From contig JAPTYO010000004.1 of NCBI GenBank assembly GCA_036873135.1, forward strand, positions 34,567,105 to 34,631,104: a DNA stretch of 64,000 nucleotides. The letters are read 5' to 3'. The notes under the pieces are model-generated. The model ran no database searches, had not been told where the DNA came from, and was given only the letters and a program-made list of their open reading frames with translations. This document shows positions 63,357-64,000 of this stretch, in pieces. A program made the position numbers and the translations under genes. Every line of letters begins with the position of its first letter. Positions within the stretch are counted from its first letter, which is position 1. The DNA comes from Clarkia xantiana subsp. parviflora. Lineage: Eukaryota > Streptophyta > Magnoliopsida > Myrtales > Onagraceae.

Positions 63357-64000
63357 ATGGATTATATCATGACAAGCAGAGCTCTCAGCTATGATTCATT
63401 GTCTCCAACTTACAAATTTTTTCTTGGTGCTTTAGAAAAAACAAGGGAACCAGGCACATTTGCAGAGGCTTCACAGAATACTAACTGGGTGGAAGCAATG
63501 AAGCAGGAAATTGAAGCTTTGCAAGAAAACAATACATGGGAGATAGTGACTTTGCCACATAACAAGGTTTCAATTGGGTGCAAATGGGTGTATAAAGTCA
63601 AATATAATTCAGATGGAACGTTAGAAAGGTACAAAGCACGATTGGTGGCTAATTGATACACTCAACAATATGGAATTGACTTTAATGAGACATTTTCTCT
63701 AGTTGTCAAGATGGTAACTGTGAGACTCATTCTGACTCTAGCAGCTGCAAACAAGTGGACTCTTGATCATCAAATGGATGTGAGCAACGCATTCTTGCAG
63801 GGTGATTTATATGAAGAAGTCTATATGGACATTCCCCTTGGTTTTGATTCAGCTAAGGACAGCAAAGAAAATGGAAACGCAGGAGGAATAATGTGGCGCA
63901 GACTGTTGAAATCACTGTATGGACTTAAGCAGGCCTCGCGCCAATGAAATATAAAGTTAATTGAATCTCTGCAACTCCATGGATACAATCATAGCAAATT
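63357..64000 (+). pseudogene. Copia-E reverse transcriptase, partial
   Basis: SYDSLSPTYKFFLGALEK, EIEALQENNTWEIV, GCKWVYKVKYNSDGTLERYK, ARLVAN then TGA at 63654-63656, [20 protein letters not shown] and YGLKQASRQ then TGA near 63944. The catalytic YVDD box would lie beyond the window edge. Confidence 0.9.

Larger units (their letters stand above)
58377..64000 (+). mobile_element. Copia-E: plus-strand copia, truncated left, runs off the right edge
   Basis: It starts abruptly inside gag (DISHGLIYNTTALAVWNDLR) at the joint with Copia-C and continues through gag, protease, integrase and RT, still in RT at 64000. It is closely related to Copia-A in protein sequence. It is disrupted by a MULE-like insertion (59587-61258) and a hAT-like insertion (61301-62096) and carries several stops. 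Confidence 0.9.

Overview
This window is plant nuclear DNA, most likely from a eudicot. It holds spliced genes with GT-AG introns, a transmembrane-9 superfamily (TM9SF/EMP70) gene, a plant-specific BURP gene and a dense nest of plant LTR retrotransposons (Ty1/copia with initiator-Met-tRNA primer sites; Ty3/gypsy of the Tat type with a dual RNase H). The species cannot be named from the sequence. Only two host genes look functional: the seven-exon TM9SF gene (17236-20688, +) and the single-exon BURP gene (41926-42792, +). Nearly everything else is transposon sequence at different stages of decay.

Layout. 1-2054: two tandem arrays (95-bp and 88-bp units), then a tRNA-Asp-like primer site and part of an LTR, read as the leader and 5' LTR of a minus-strand gypsy-type element. 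2055-11505: a decayed copia element (Copia-1) with both LTRs, itself carrying a probable solo LTR with a palindrome array. 11506-16858: flank with a 9-bp minisatellite, an inverted LTR piece and a second decayed copia (Copia-2). 17236-20688: TM9SF gene. 21158-22849: a 1.7-kb foldback element with a 9-bp target duplication (MULE type). 23246-30041: an old copia reverse transcriptase split by a younger minus-strand copia (Copia-A, TSD TTTAT) whose gag contains a fragment of an ALDH10/betaine-aldehyde-dehydrogenase-like gene. 30042-40027: a very young Tat-type gypsy element (TSD GTGTC) with an uninterrupted gag-pol, a 50-bp tandem array and a spliced antisense gene. 40158-40764: MITE with a 9-bp TSD. 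41926-42792: BURP gene. 44751-58376: minus-strand copia remnants (C, D and B), with a 3.7-kb CACTA element inserted in the 3' LTR of B. 58377-64000: plus-strand copia (E), disrupted by a MULE-like element and a hAT-like element and running off the right edge.

How it fits together. The nesting order can be read from target-site duplications. Copia-A lies in an older copia RT. CACTA lies in Copia-B, which lies in Copia-C. A MULE-like element and a hAT-like element lie in Copia-E. The young elements G and A share 106/106 and 79/79 identical surviving LTR bases with their partner LTR, yet both have lost most of the 5' LTR, the primer site and the start of gag. Both deletion junctions carry the same 19-bp string.

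The most interesting items are the spliced antisense gene (about 845 codons) of element G, the shared junction 19-mer, the ALDH10 fragment inside a copia gag, the recurrent AGTGGGAG polypurine motifs in the internal regions of two copia elements, and the copia with TATA-ended LTRs.
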